The notes beneath the pieces were generated by a model. That model ran no database searches. It saw only the letters and a list, made by a program, of their open reading frames with translations, and was not told the origin of the DNA. Shown one piece after another: positions 13,401 to 24,600 of a stretch of DNA of 64,000 bases; position 1 is the first letter of the stretch, and the number at the start of each line of letters is the position of its first letter. Position numbers and translations under genes: made by a program. The stretch is from Liolophura sinensis (Eukaryota > Mollusca > Polyplacophora > Chitonida > Chitonidae), in the NCBI RefSeq assembly GCF_032854445.1, contig NC_088300.1, positions 2,542,001 to 2,606,000 on the forward strand, written 5' to 3'.

Positions 13401-14041
13401 ATATTATCATAATGAATGGTCACAATTGCCGCTTAAACGAATTCAGAACCAGGGGAACGTGGAAAATTGCGGAATCCAGATTTTTGTGTGCAAATCTCAC
13501 TACAAATGTCAATAGCAAAACTTAATTAACAAAGGAACTTGATTTCTTATCTTTAGATAGTAGTATAAGTATTATTTATTATTATGTAATCGTCATTCGT
13601 TTTGAACAAAATTTAGAATACATATTGTCTGGTATTTTTCAGGAGGCGTATGACACACTCAGAACACTGGTGTATTACGACACCGACATCTTTGTCGTCT
13701 GCTTCTCCGTTGCCAGGCCGGACTCCTTTGAAAATGTCCGCTCTAAGTGGATCCCAGAATTGAAGGTTTACCGCCCAAAAGCCAGGTTTATTCTCGTAGG
13801 CACCCAAGTCGACCTAAGAGATGAAAATATGACAGAAGACAACGATCACGAGTTTATTGGGAAGAGACAGGGAACTAAACTCTCATTGAGAATTGGTGCG
13901 GAGGGATACTACGAGTGCTCCGCCCTAACGCGTGTCGGGCTAACAAACGTTTTCGATAAAGCTGTGATGGCGGTGCTACGGCCAAAGCGGAGGATTAAGT
14001 TATGGCGGAGCTTCCGGTCTGTGGTGGGCATGTACAAATAA
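10499..14041 (+). CDS. Rho-family small GTPase, gene A (partial: exons 2 and 3)
   Basis: Two exons are visible: 10499-10557 (59 nt) and 13643-14041 (399 nt, stop TAA). The first follows a T-rich tract and AG, and ends in the G3 motif DTAGQ followed by GT. The second starts EAYDTLR after a TTTTTCAG acceptor and carries the Rho switch II region, the core strand FVVCFSVARPDSFENV, the G4 motif GTQVDL and the G5 motif ECSALT. Rho proteins are membrane-associated GTP switches that act on actin and polarity. The G3 motif is canonical here, unlike genes B and C. The Rho insert between G4 and G5 is about four residues shorter than in Rac1. The C-terminus is basic (RPKRRIKLWRSFRS) and ends GMYK, with no CAAX box. 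Exon 1 with the P-loop was not found in the window and probably lies to the left, unless it is missing. The 3085-bp intron holds a large minisatellite. The Rho family call is firm; the subfamily is not assignable. Confidence 0.88.
10911..12031. repeat. 20-bp purine-rich minisatellite in gene A intron, about 55 copies
   Basis: The unit resembles ATACAGACATACAGGGGGAA, so the sense strand of gene A is purine-rich and G-rich. Blocks of several units recur, for example near 11041-11130 and 11260-11340. A run of 17 G lies at 11875-11891. Long antisense frames rich in Cys, Pro and Leu are by-products of the repeat. Confidence 0.97.
12032..12687. other. Gene A intron, no further feature
   Basis: Between the purine-rich array and a SINE, only short frames without recognisable motifs. 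Confidence 0.6.
12688..12908 (+). mobile_element. SINE, central-domain type, diverged
   Basis: GCGCAGCACAATGACCCAGG, then the B-box GTGAGTTCAAGTCC, CAGCTCATGCTGG, CCGCCGTCGTATAAATG and CTTGAGTACGGCGG. The A-box end is missing. It lies in the intron of gene A. Confidence 0.75.
12909..13642. other. Gene A intron, 3' part
   Basis: A+T-rich, ending in a TTTTTCAG acceptor for exon 3. No repeat or frame recognised. Confidence 0.6.
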
Positions 14042-14390
14042 TTCATAATTTTCTACACGTGCTCAGATAAACCATGTGATCCATGTGTGACTGAGACACT
14101 CTTTTGAAGCAGATGGCAATACAAGATGGTAAAGTTTTGGGGAACAACTCAGAAACGTATCTGCTTAGAAGCCAAAACAGCTTTCGTCACGGACCGAGGG
14201 CCGTCCATGAAGGTGTATTGATCCATTGACCTTTTTTGAATCTGTATACCAACTGTTTTGCCAACGAAAAGTTGGTGACTTAAGGTTGAATTTAGTGTCA
14301 CTATCAGGTTACCTGTTAGCAGTGTCTTAATGACATGCATGGATGGTAGAACAGACCAGTAGAAAGCAGGATGATTTGCTTACACGTCTT

Positions 14391-14690
14391 CATAAATCAC
14401 GTCTGTTCACTGATGTATCTGTGGTGCCATGGCGTTTGTGGCCTTCTAACCATAAATCACGTCTGTTCACTGATGTATCTGTGGTGCTATGGCGTTCGTG
14501 GCCTTCTAGCCATAAATCACGTCTGATCACTGATGTATCTGTGGTGCCGTGGCGTTCGTGGCCTTCTAACCATAACTCACGTCTGTTCACTGATGTATCT
14601 GTGGTTCCATGGCGTTTGTGGCCTTCTAACCATAAATCACGTCTGATCACTGATGTATCTGTGGTGCTGTGGCCTTCGTGGCCTTCTAAC
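14391..14690. repeat. 60-bp tandem repeat, exactly five copies
   Basis: The unit begins CATAAATCACGTCTGTTCAC and ends GTGGCCTTCTAAC. There are five units, 300 bp in all, with few differences. It lies 350 bp after the gene A stop codon, possibly within the 3' untranslated region. Confidence 0.97.
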
Positions 14691-16410
14691 CAAGCGTGAG
14701 TCAGGGGGTGACTAACTTGGTTTCTATTGTTGCCCATGGTATATTTTTTTTGTTCTATACCCTACATGTAGGCCCAGGAACTTGACTCCAGGGCATGAGG
14801 AGAGAGTGGTACAGCAGCTGTGTAACAACAAACAATTAAGGAGTCTGTGGATATAGTGGGTTGTCAGTGATTAGAAAATCACAACACCTGTGTCACCTCT
14901 CGAGAGTCGTGTACAAGTTGATTACTTACTTTAACATATGTTCATTGAAAGATATCCAACTGTTCCCGTAAACTGGTTTCGGTATGGCTATTTTTCAACA
15001 TTATCGTCTACTAGCAGTGAAAAGTGACCAGGCACGAAGAGAACGCGTGCTACCAAGGAAACTTTACAACTGAGGGTATATTTGGCAGTACGTAACGTCA
15101 AACTAAGCGCCCATACATATCGTATTTAACACTGTAAGTATGGGCCCTGTGTAAATAACGACTTTTCTTTAAAATAACTTTATAATGTACACGTGTACTC
15201 CTTCAGTTAATGTTTGGCGCTAAGCTGCTGCTCATTCTCAAGCCAATCTTACGGGAGTTATGTCCCCTGGAAAATAGTTTTTCTATCTGCCGTCCCAATC
15301 TAAAATAGAGATGTACCGACTGCCTCCGTTGAGATAACATCTGTAATAGACTTTGGCGACACACTTTTTACAACAGCGACGTCGAATGCGAGGCTCGCGC
15401 ATTACGTCACCTGATCTGAGATGACTACTTGTAAACAACTGCACGCGATGTCGCACGTACCGTACTGTTGAGCTGTGCGCTACTCACAGGCTACGTGGTT
15501 ATTATTATCATCTCCGTCCGTGCTCAAACTGAATCAAGGCAATTTAAATATATTTACGCACTTTCCGCTTGATTTTGCATAACAATATTTATCGCGAGTT
15601 TTTCACAGTGTTCTCGACGCTGATTGACCTAAGGCATAAGGTGATATACAAGACTTTTACCATACCATCGACTAAACTACAATGACATCTCTTTTATCAC
15701 ATGCCGCACGAAGAACAGTGACCTGCTTTTCTTTTTATGTCGTCTTTAGTGGGCGCCGCCATTTTGAATAACTTTACTTATTAGGTAATACCTCAGTAAG
15801 TCGTTCATTTTTATTTTGGATGTTTTTGATTAATTCAGATGCAGGTATTTGCTTGATTTTATACCATTGATACAGATTTAGACTCCAGCAGTCTGAAAAT
15901 ACTTATTAAATATCTGATACTCCCCTATCAACAATCATCCCCAAATTTTGGGGAAATAACTCCCATCTTTACACGAGCCTTGTCTCGGTACCGTAGGATC
16001 ATGTAGAAAGGCGCGTGATGTCGAATGTACGCCATATAATATAGTCAAATATGTATGATAGTTGTGGTTGAGATACAGACATTTCCGCAGCAAGTTAACA
16101 TGATTAATCCCTGTGTACATACCATGATGAATTGTGTTAATATGTGTTATTACATCTGATACTTGATCACGTTTATGCCCATATTTAATTCGTGTTTCAA
16201 ATCGTATTTGTGAACGTGTATATATGATGTTCATATATTCCACTGTTGATTGTGTATATTTGAGGAAGACTTGTGATGTATATTTGCTAAAAACGTAGAC
16301 AAAGCACAATGTACAGATCTACAAGTAAAATGTTGTGTGAAGTAAATATGAATTATACCAAAACTTCGTGGCTGTTTTCCAGTATTGACTACAGCAAACT
16401 ATATGACAAC
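14691..16410. other. No gene recognised
   Basis: A+T-rich intergenic DNA. The minus frame 15935-16309 (124 codons) has no recognisable motif and is probably chance. Confidence 0.55.
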
Positions 16411-16976
16411 TTTGTCGTGTTTGTCGTATGGCGTTTTATCGCACGGTGTTTATCGTACGGTGTTTATCGCACATTGTTTGTCGTACGGTGTTTATCAAAC
16501 GGTGTTTATCGTACGGCGTACATCGTGCGGTGGTCGCTGACGGTATTTATCGTATGGGGTCTGCCGTTGGACGTTTAACGCACGGTGTTTGTTTTACGGT
16601 GTTTGTCGTACTGTATTCGTCGTTATGCTATTATCGTACGGTTTTTCTCGTACAACGGTTATCGAAAGGTTAATCGTACGACGTTTATCCTACGGTGTTT
16701 GTTGTCAGGCGTTATTCGTACAATGTTTGTCGTACGATGTTTATCACACGGTGTTTGTCGTTCTACGTTTATTGTACGGTGTTTGTCGAACTACGTTCAT
16801 CGTACGATGTTTATCATATGGTGTTTTTCGTACAATGTTTATCGTAAGGTGTTTGCTGTACAACGTTTATCGTATGCTGTTTGTCTTACAACGTTTATTG
16901 TAAGGTGTTTGTCGTAAAACATTTATAGTAAGATGTTTGTCGTACAACGTTTATGGTATGGTGTTTGTCGTATGGT
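16411..16976. repeat. 15-bp degenerate CpG-containing repeat
   Basis: The unit resembles CGTACGGTGTTTATC or CGTACGGTGTTTGT. About 35 diverged copies, most keeping one or two CpG. The period is divisible by three, which explains the open frames of Arg, Cys, Leu, Ser, Phe and Val. Confidence 0.9.
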
Positions 16977-17445
16977 TAAGGTGGTTGCCTTTCAGTCGCT
17001 AAGACGAAAGAAGTGCTGGTGTCAAACGAGCCCTAGGATAGTCAGTTGTTACATTTCTCTCCTGACAGAGTTCATCGGGCTTCGGTGACAATAATCAGTG
17101 GACGACACTCATATCGCAGTTTGCGCAGTCTAACGTTCTTTGAAAAGCGTTTATCTTTCACCAATATGGCGTGCCCTTCAGTAGAATACATGTAGGAGCA
17201 CTAAGGTTTTCGCCACACAAAAATGACTGCCATTATATAGGTAATAATATAATTTTCAGTAAAAACAATGGTCCAAAAAATAAATATGTTTATCCCCCTA
17301 TCAAGATATGGGGAAAAGAAATAAGAAAACGTGTCTCGCTCTTGGAGCCAATGCTTCCAATATCATAATTACGTTCGGATGACCGGATGACAACCCAGTG
17401 TCACTGTCTGTTTAACATAGTGCATCTTTACGCATTTATAAAATT
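16977..17445. other. No gene recognised
   Basis: Short spacer between the CpG-containing array and the kinase-like fossil, with only small frames. Confidence 0.55.
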
Positions 17446-18860
17446 TTGACACAGAAATTACCCCAAATGGCACGGCGATTTAAAACATTTAAACGTCTGA
17501 CTCAGCAAGTTGTGGAAGTTAAGAGAAGACTATGCAAAACGTGTATTTGCTGTGGATCCGCTCGGGAAGAAACTCGTGAAGGCATTGTGCCACTAGCGTC
17601 CGTCAAAGGGACCAGTGTCCACTGGTTGAAGTCAACCCCATGGGAATATGCTGTCATTCTGTGATACAGGAATGTAGGCTGACAGGACATTCCGTGGCTG
17701 AAGAGGAGGGATGGTGCTCAAAAAGAACAGTAGCACCGACAGACAGGATAGCTTTCAACTTATCCGACGACCGTTTCCGAAAATCGCAAACATCAGCACC
17801 AGCCTAACCCTGAGCCTGAGCTTCCAAAACACCTCAGTAAAATCTCAGTAGACTGCGAGGGTAACTCAGCCTCTGTTGGGTTACAGTTCCGTTACAGTCC
17901 GCCAAGTGACATTTTGGCTGACAGGGCTTATACCGGTACTCAGTATTCACAATTCAGTGAAGTCCACACACCTTTAAATAAGTTGGACAGCGGCAGGTCC
18001 ATTCCAAAAACGAGTACTTTGTACCACGTCCTGCACACTGAACAGCTCAATACTTCTCTTCTCGGACGATATCGGTGCATATTCGAGTTGCCCAGATTTC
18101 CTGTTGGTTCCATCATTAAAGCTACTAGAAAGTTCCGTTTTCAGACAAGATTCCGGCCTGGCTCTAGATTTTTCTGGGCTTGATTCATCACGTGAGGTTT
18201 CACTTCCTTGTTTCAGTCGGGAGTTGGCCTGCGATGATTTCTTGTACGGAATCCGACTGTCAGATTGGCTAATACAACTGAATATCTCGCGAAACAGCAG
18301 TAGCCAAGTGGATATTATCATACTTCCACATTGTCCCAGCCTGGCGGCGTTAAATACTCTGGCTTATGAAAACAGTGCTAAAGAGGCGGATGTTCTCATT
18401 GAGTGCCAAAGCCCCTTTGTAGTAAAATTATGCGCCAGTTTTGTTCTCGGAGACGATCGTTTCTCTGTATGGATTATTATAAACATAAAGACCTGGCTCA
18501 GTGGCTGTAAAAAGATAATCCCGAAAATACTTTGCCGACCAAGAGGCCATCTGGATTTGCGCCTACGGTTTAAGCGACCTCGACTTTCTCCACAGTAAGT
18601 CAGTTCTCCACGTGGATGTCAAGTCAGAAAACGTCTTCATCGATGACAAAGGTTATCGATGAAGACGCCCAAACGTCTTGGGCGATTTCGGATCTGCTCT
18701 CCTAATGGCAGATATGAAAGGTTTTACCAGATAGACAAACATTACATCTGCCCATTATCGCCGCATTTGCATTTTCAGTCCTGTCGTGGATCCTGCCAGA
18801 TTCGCTGTAACACCTTGCCTTCTTCGGGTTCTCTCTCAACAAATTTGTTTTGACAGTCAT
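17446..18860 (+). pseudogene. Broken protein-kinase-like fossil
   Basis: Near 18590-18720 the sequence still spells kinase core motifs: a catalytic loop of HVDVKSENVFI type (normally HRDxKxxN) preceded by FLHSKSVLH, and then an LGDFGSA activation-loop start. About 250 bp upstream (18370-18460), SPFVVKLCASFVLGDDR resembles the region between the alphaC helix and the hinge. Further upstream (17446-18180) are longer open stretches that may belong to its N-terminal part. The reading frame is broken in several places and I see no introns, which suggests a retrocopy or a captured gene. The wording of the catalytic loop fits several families, including animal NEK-like kinases and kinases of large DNA viruses, so I do not assign a source. 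A SINE follows directly at 18964. Confidence 0.6.
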
Positions 18861-18963
18861 TACGGTTGACTGTCAGGCTACTTAATTTCTGGATTGACCG
18901 CTGGGGCCTTAGGAAAGCTGTAGTTTAAAGCCATCGCTACGTCCGAAGAAGAAAGCTGAGATT

Positions 18964-19203
18964 TTATTTATTTGATTGGTGTTTTACGCCGTACTCAAGA
19001 ATATTTCACTTATACCACGGCGACCAGCATTTCGGTGGAAGGAAACCCACGACCATCCGCGGGTTGCTGGCAGACCTTCCCCCGTACGGCCGGAGAGGAA
19101 ACCAGCATGAGCTGGACTTGAGCTCACAGCGACCGCATTGATAAGAGACTTATGGGTCATTACGCTGCGCTAGCGCGCTAACCAACTTAGCCACGGAGAT
19201 GCC
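18964..19203 (-). mobile_element. SINE, central-domain type, near full length
   Basis: On the minus strand it starts with a perfect A box (TGGCTAAGTTGG) and a B-box-like GAGCTCAAGTCC, then AGCTCATGCTGG and the conserved domain near GTATAAGTGAAATATTC-type text, ending in ATAAAT repeats. I believe this is the deeply conserved eumetazoan SINE domain (Nin-DC/Deu-like) described for molluscs. Confidence 0.85.
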
Positions 19204-21665
19204 CAAGAAAGTTGAGAAGTTTTTACTTTTACATGTTAGTCCACATCTAACTCCATATTAAGAAATTAAATCCAAGCGTTTCATGCATCCTTTAAGTCTT
19301 GGTTAACTACTAAATATAAGCGTCATGTCCGACATTCGTATACCATTCGTAGTGCGTAAAGGGCGTCCCAAGTCGATAATCGCAAGATCCGTTTCCAAAA
19401 CAACGTTTAACACTAGCTCCCAAAGACAAAGGTATGTAAGAAATTATACAAGTAGGAAATAAAGCCGGTAACACACAAGAGAGAAGCGGCCATCAGTTTT
19501 CTGTGATGCCGGGCAGACAATGGGTATTCCAGGCATGAATTCCATATCAAAGTTCAAATTCGTAGTCCATGAAAGAGTTCCAGGTCAAATAACAATTCAC
19601 CAAGGTATCACAGTCGCCCTTTGATTGCAACTGTTCATAAAGGCATCATGCAGATGTAATAAGCATGGTTACCTTTACGGCCAAGGTCAGCGGTATTAAA
19701 TACAGTTCGAAAATGACAAGCGTTACAGACCTTAACCGAACAGATTGTGATTCAAAAGTAACGGACGATTACGTCTTTCCAGTTAATATGTAAGGATCTC
19801 ATACTACAAGGGGCGCCATCTATGTTACACGGGATATGCTGGTCTGTATAAAAGCCGTCTACAAGATCGACGGTTATACTCGGCAATCAGCGCCATCTAT
19901 GTTGTTAAATACCATCTACGCGATAGATATGTACATAAGGATAACAGCGCCGTCTATATCTGCCAACTAGTTTTTGAACTAATAACTGGTGAAGCAGATT
20001 AAAGTCATCACAATTTACGCAATATCTGACAAATGCTCCAAGGCGAGATATGTATACACCATATGCAGGACCCTTTGGTATATTACTATCCAAATAAGGA
20101 CAATTTACAGTCTCAAAATTGAAATTATCCCTTTTGTCGGAAAGGCGGCGTGAAAGGAGACCTTGTTCCCGAATTTCACATAAATGTTATTAATGAAAAA
20201 TTCAAGTAATTCAATAAATAATGTAACATCCCATGAGTGGTAACCTTTATAAATAGTAGAACTAAAGAAACCCAGATTGCTTCTGACGTTAAACCACTTT
20301 TGAACAAGTAGCCTCAGGATTCCAAGTTTCAGCCAGTTTCCCATCATACAACATGCAGCTTAATGAAAGGGAGCTAACTAGGGAGTCATCTATAATCCAG
20401 GTAGAGTTGGATTCAAACGCAAGACCTTATATGAATAGTTTCCGCGTGACTTCCCCTCACCACACAGTCACCAAGCCGATGATGCATGGTTTCGATCATG
20501 AACTATTGAGTTTACATTAGCGACACTATAACAGCCACAGGTATAACTGTCCACCTCGCCCGAGAGACCCTCTGAAATGGGATCTGTATGCAAGTGATTT
20601 TAAAGAAATTTACAGGAGAGGAAGACGTTCAATTTCAACAAAAATATTTATTAAGAAACAGATTAACAAAATATCGTAGTGATCTATTTTAACACCTAAA
20701 GACCTAATAAAGCTCTCAAAAGTATATATTTATCAGTTATCACACTGTCAAAGTTATATGTACAGTGTGTATATATGACTGAGTAGAAAGTATAAATACA
20801 TTTATATAACAATAAATTAAACATTCAGTCAACTGGCCTCAAAATAAATGTCGCTGGTCGCCGCCATTATAAACAATGTACACAAAGTGGAAGACTGAAA
20901 TGACCAGCATTTCCTACAGGGTGTAGAATTAACATACAAAGTAAGGTGGACAAAGGCGAAACCGTGTACACTGCGGTTTTCACATCAAAATGAAAATATA
21001 AATTACATTTTAATAAACAAATGACTGTACTTGTCAACGGTTTCTGGCATTTAAACAATTTCTTGAAATGCCTTTCCTTTATAACGTGCTGCTTCAAATC
21101 TCCCTGCTTACCAGTCCGCATGCCGCAAAGTTACTCATGTGAAGAAAAGTGTTAGCTGCTTTCTGTGTTGGGGCGTAGCAAAACGGAAAGTGTATTAAAA
21201 CACAATCTAGGTTTATCTGTAAACGAGTATGACGACTTAACATGATGTAGGATATAGCTGAAAATGAGACGAACTGGTGGAGAGGGTAGGGGGAGACAAC
21301 CTCAATGGTGAGACGATGATCATGATGACACGGATCCCACTGTCACCTGCTGGAGATCGTATCCTCGTAGTTCCATCTACTGCTGACGATCAACAAAAGT
21401 GCACCAGGCATACAAATCAATTACCTACTTATCGAAGACACAGGTACTTCAGTAAGCTTAATAACTCCGGTATGACGTAAACGATCTTATCTAAGTAACA
21501 GTGGCGCCATAACTCAAAACAACAAACGCATATTTCAATATCTGGCTTCAAACCGAGGCAGGTTCACTTCGTATATTTAATGGCTTTCCTGATTACACCC
21601 TAGAGAAATTTTCGCCTTAACTCACCAAGTCAGGTCATTAAATGAGCATGGTTTCCTGATTTGTA
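19204..21665. other. Intergenic, 3' side of gene B
   Basis: No gene seen. The 12-mer GCGCCATCTATG occurs twice near 19812 and 19889, with a related copy near 19947. Minus-strand ATTAAA at 21576-21581 could serve as a weak poly(A) signal for gene B. Confidence 0.5.
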
Positions 21666-24600
21666 TCACATGATTTTGCAGCCAGAGTTTTCCGCTTTCG
21701 GTCTTTTTGAATCAGAAGACGATAAAACGCACGTCAAACTTCTGTCCAACAAGTGTCTGAGTTTTCTTTGGTTGAATGGAGAGACCTCCAGGTAGTCCTT
21801 GGCGCCGTGTCTTTTAGCCAGAGCAGCTCCTTGTGCATAGCTCACAGGGGTTTGGCACTCGTGTTTCAGAAATTGCACCACAGCCTGGTTTTCTCTCAAG
21901 TCCGTTTGTGTGCCGATGACAACAACAGGAACATCTGGGTAGTTCTCTTTGATGTCAGGCAGCCATCTTTCTTGGGCACTCTCCATAGACTCGGGACGCA
22001 CCACGGAGAAGCACACTATAAACACGTCAGTACCTTCATACAAATGTGACCTCAAGCCCTCGGAGTCAATCTGAAAACACAAAAACGTTTAAGTTGAATC
22101 ATTATTTTCTTACGAACGTCCTGTTTAAATAAATAAATAATCTCATTAATGTAGCTGCTTTTAACTCGAAATCCAGAGCTATTGGCCTACACGTGGTTTA
22201 TATAGCCATCCCGTTCACTATCTTAGTACGCCAAATGTTAAATTTTACACACATCCAAGATAAAACACAAACTGAAAGATTGCCAAAGCATATGTCCTTT
22301 AGTATGTTAATGCATATTTATTATTTTTCCAAGTCTGTCATATTTGGGTGTCACATCTGGGTCAAACCTAACACGTCTGGGTCAAACCTAACACATCTGG
22401 GTCAAACCTAACACATCTGGGTGACACCTTGACTGGTTGATTAATTGACTGACTGACTAATGATAAAATAATGGTTACTAATGAGTTAATTTTGATCAAG
22501 TTGATAATGAGCTCATAACAACCTGAGATACAACATGCCATATTATAGGATACTGTAATAGCACATCCCTTTGTTCTGTATTGGATGTATGTGTGCTTAT
22601 ACGGCCTCTAGTTCGAGTTAAACGGATGGGAGATAACTCTGTTGTCGTCTGAGTTACGTGACTGATAAGACGTTTACCACAGGTTAATCTACACACATAG
22701 GAGCAAAAAGCCAAGGATTAGCTCAATGCATCGGTGTAATTCGTTGATTTCGTCGCAATTCTCAATCGATTTGACTCCTGAACCAACTGTATTGTGAGCC
22801 GATAGCGATTAAGGATGTGTAAACTTGGTGACCTACCTCATCTCCACCGACTTGACCTCACAACACTGTGAATTCTCTAAATGCTACAGGCAACATGCAT
22901 TATACTGGATCGCAAAGCCTCGCCTGAGCACCTTAATTTACAAAGCCTAAAAAATGACGAGACTCGAACGAAGGGCCGGGTTCCAGTTATTAACACTCAT
23001 TTTTAGGAACGTTTCAGAATCTCGACTATGTAAGAGCGCAGATTCTATAGTGCTATGTAGGAAATTATCATAGCTTATATCATTGTATATAAAACGATTA
23101 ATTATTTTATATAACCAACCACTGATTAATCACAAAATTAAGATCGCGAACAGAAAATATAGTAACTGGAGTGAGATTCGAACTCACAGTTAACAAGGTA
23201 TCCGGTCCCCTGGTTTTACCAATCGGTAAACTTTTTCACAAGGCAGGTTATGTATATGTACAACAAATGAACTCCCACACCCAAGTTTTCTCTTACTTTG
23301 TATAACTTGTCTAACTTAGGCGGATCATTCATTTTTCATGTTAGTCCACAGGGGTCATTGTCAGGCTTCTTTTGAACAGGTTTTGGTTTACCGGAAGTCC
23401 AGTTTACCGGATGGTTATTTATACGTATTATAAAAAGCAGGCTGTGCTACTATAATAATATCAGGTAGTCTACAGCAATTTGCCCCGGGCGGTAAACACT
23501 AATCAAAGTCTGCGGTGCGGTGTCACTGTGTCTGCCCATACATGGATCGATAGGCCGACCGCAACAAATGTGTATGCACTGTGTGTGTCCTAACTCCCGA
23601 ATCGCATTAATAGCATCTGTCTGCCCACTTGTCCTGTCCCCATCTGCTCACTTGTCCCGTCCCTATCTGCTCACTTACCCCGTGCCCATCTGCTCACTTG
23701 TCCACTACTTGCCCACTTGCCCACTACTTGCCCACTTGCCCCCTACCTGTACACTTGCCCTCTACCTGTACACTTGCCCCCTACCTGTACACTTGCCCCC
23801 TACCTGTACACTTGCCCACTACTGCACACTTACCCACTACCTCCACACTTACCCACTACCTCCATCTGTCCACTTGCCGACTACCTGCACAATTACCAAC
23901 TACCTGCCCACTTTTCCACTACCGCACACATGCCCAATACCTACACAATTGAGGCCTATCTTCCCACTTGCCCGCTACTTGTCCACTTGCCCACTACCTG
24001 CACTCTTGCCCCGTATCTGCCCATGCACTCGTCATACAACTCACCTGTTTTGAGGTGTCAATCAGGGACATGGAATAGGGGATCCCACCCATTACCACGC
24101 AACCTGTAAATACAACAGGGTGAACGAATGAAGGCATATGGTTCATCGTAAGACGAGTAGGCCTATTGTTCCTGTCACCCAGAGAAAACGGTGATAAACG
24201 CCCATACTAAATGGAAGGACGGCTGAACTAGTCATATAGTCATAAAATATACCAAAACGATAATCTGCGAAAGATGTGTAAGCCTATAATCCTATGTAGG
24301 CCTATGTGTCCTACATATAGGACAGCTGACGTAATTCACACTGTATGTAGCAAGGAGCGTGGCTAGGATGGGGTCGCCAGGTATACGAACAAACCCACAT
24401 TCAAAGAGAAAAAATATTTATTTCTGGAGAGTGAAAGTTCAATGGAGAGAAACGGGTAAGGATCTCACGCGTAAAAAAAAATAATTGCCAAGCATTGTCT
24501 GACAAAACGGAGAAAAATTTTGAAACAAAGGCCTATTAATAAAGTTTGCTGGCCAACTTATTGTTCAAACGTATTTGTAGACAACGCTGTAATTTTAAAT

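Larger units (their letters stand above)
22071..23617. other. Gene B intron 2, main part
   Basis: Holds the 20-bp repeat at 22352 and the tRNA-like relic at 23163; otherwise A+T-rich with no motif. Confidence 0.6.

Noticed and set aside
13613-13807. Minus frame of 64 codons opposite gene A exon 3
   Set aside because: Shadow of a recognised exon.
21753-22049. Plus frame of 98 codons opposite gene B exon 3
   Set aside because: Shadow of a recognised exon.
23163-23244. Functional tRNA gene (minus strand)
   Set aside because: The T arm is perfect, but the anticodon stem and acceptor stem do not pair well.
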